Assembly (NCBI RefSeq): GCF_001431625.1
Contig: NZ_LLXT01000138.1
Coordinates: 62,001 to 126,000 of the forward strand
Direction: 5' to 3'
DNA length: 64,000 bases
DNA from: Stenotrophomonas geniculata ATCC 19374 = JCM 13324
GTDB taxonomy: Bacteria > Pseudomonadota > Gammaproteobacteria > Xanthomonadales > Xanthomonadaceae
Part shown: piece by piece, positions 63,394-64,000 of the stretch
How positions within the stretch are numbered: position 1 is the stretch's first letter
Layout of the letters: every line of letters begins with the position of its first letter
Notes under the pieces: model-generated
The model's database searches: none
The model's input: only the letters and a program-made list of their open reading frames with translations
What the model was told of the DNA's origin: nothing
Program-made: the position numbers and the translations under genes

Positions 63394-63407
63394 TGTTAGC
63401 GCTACCT
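63394..63407. promoter_or_regulatory. xyl-box-like LacI-family operator, copy 2
   Basis: TGTTAGCGCTACCT reads AGGTAGCGCTAACA on the other strand, 13 of 14 matches to the recalled xyl-box TGGTAGCGCTAACA. It lies 21 bp before the xylulokinase start and shares TAGCGCTACC with the site at 56427. Confidence 0.65.
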
Positions 63408-63428
63408 TTTTGAATGGAGGCGGTTTCG

Positions 63429-64000
63429 ATGGGTCTGGTTGCAGGAATCGATGCAGGGACGCAGAGCCTGAAGGTGCTGGTCTATGACCCGCGGAAGCAG
63501 GCGGTTGTGGCCTCGGCCAGCGCGCCGCTCGCGCTGGACAGCGGCACCGACGGCAGCCGTGAACAGGCGCCTGCCGACTGGGTGTCGGCCCTGCGCGACT
63601 GCTTTGCCCGGATCGATCCCTCGCTGCGCGCTCGCATCGTCGCGCTGGCGGTATCGGGCCAGCAGCATGGGTTCGTGCCGGTTGATGATGCTGGTGAAGT
63701 ACTGGCGCCGGCCAAGCTGTGGTGCGACACCAGCACCTCGGCCGAGTGCATCCAGATCATGGACGCCGTGGGCGGGTTGCAACGGACCATCGCGTTGGCG
63801 GGCAACCCGATCCTGGCCGGCTACACAGCGTCCAAGCTGCCCTGGACCCGGATCCACCGTACCGACGCCTACGCGCGGATGGCGACCATCCTGCTGCCAC
63901 ACGACTACCTGAACTTCGTGCTGACCGGGCAGCGGTTCTGCGAGCTTGGCGATGCGTCTGGAACCGGTTGGCTGGACGTGCGCACACGCACCTGGTCGCA
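63429..64000 (+). CDS. xylB: Xylulokinase (3' end outside the window)
   Basis: The first 190 codons of an FGGY-family kinase that phosphorylates D-xylulose. GGAGG (63416-63420) precedes the ATG by 8 bases. The start GLVAGIDAGTQSLKVLVYD is the ATP-binding phosphate-1 loop of the FGGY fold. VSGQQHGFVPVDDAGEVLAPAKLWCDTST around residue 75 is specific to xylulokinases (sugar-binding Gln-Gln-His and Trp/Asp), and NPILAGYTASKLPWTR follows near 130. The xyl-box-like site in its promoter supports xylose control. The gene is cut by the window end, so the C-terminal half is not seen. Confidence 0.9.
   Translation, partial: MGLVAGIDAGTQSLKVLVYDPRKQAVVASASAPLALDSGTDGSREQAPADWVSALRDCFARIDPSLRARIVALAVSGQQHGFVPVDDAGEVLAPAKLWCDTSTSAECIQIMDAVGGLQRTIALAGNPILAGYTASKLPWTRIHRTDAYARMATILLPHDYLNFVLTGQRFCELGDASGTGWLDVRTRTWS

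Overview
The window looks like chromosome of a high-GC xanthomonad, most likely a Stenotrophomonas of the S. maltophilia group. The reasons are the abundance of TonB-dependent receptors (five), the style of the genes (GTG/TTG starts, ATGA stop/start overlaps), a SMAG-type repetitive palindrome near 45561, and an alginate locus resembling the one known around the PL17 lyase of S. maltophilia. I saw no rRNA, tRNA, CRISPR array, insertion sequence or phage genes. It reads as ordinary chromosome with several accessory catabolic and biosynthetic islands.

Layout. 1-3.7 kb: the end of an S15/CocE-type hydrolase, an S41-like peptidase and a retropepsin-like protein. 3.7-15.7 kb: an alginate-utilisation locus. 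A minus-strand operon (PL6 lyase, PL17 lyase, MFS transporter, SDR reductase, SGNH esterase, 2-keto-3-deoxygluconate kinase) diverges from a TonB receptor that is followed by a FadR-type regulator. Together they would take up alginate oligomers, cut them to 4-deoxy-5-hexoseulose uronate, reduce this to KDG and phosphorylate it for the Entner-Doudoroff pathway.

15.8-27.5 kb: a complete lasso-peptide cluster, the most interesting region. It holds a 50-aa precursor (16906-17058) with a predicted 17-residue core and Ala1-Asp9 ring, a fused RRE/cysteine-protease B protein, an asparagine-synthetase-like cyclase C and an McjD-type exporter. It also holds a minus-strand operon of a TonB receptor, two ABC-2 permeases and an ATPase, plus a divergent ParB-like protein of unknown role. 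The two divergent promoters of the cluster share an AT-rich 20-bp element, and a perfect 11-bp hairpin separates genes A and B.

27.6-38.8 kb: an FMN reductase, an acyl-CoA ligase, and a CrbS/CrbR (MxtR/ErdR)-like two-component system. Then come a MaoC dehydratase, an alpha/beta hydrolase, a TonB receptor and a secreted PHB-depolymerase-type esterase. Palindromes with the core ACCTAGGT lie in front of both the ligase and the receptor operon.

38.9-46 kb: small secreted proteins, a trypsin-like protease, and a methionine locus: folate-independent core methionine synthase MesD, its partner MesX (DUF1852), a flavin reductase, a divergent MetR-like regulator and an MTHFR-like gene. 46-54 kb: a LysR regulator, a PrpF/GalD-family isomerase, a complete ABC importer, a porin and an ArsB/SLC13-type anion transporter. 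54-56.3 kb: a beta-lactamase-fold hydrolase behind a perfect BlaI-like operator, a 70-aa protein and a fasciclin protein. 56.3-64 kb: a TonB receptor, SapC, JmjC-cupin and flavin halogenase-like genes, leading into xylulokinase (cut by the window end). xyl-box-like palindromes flank this set, suggesting xylose/xylan control.
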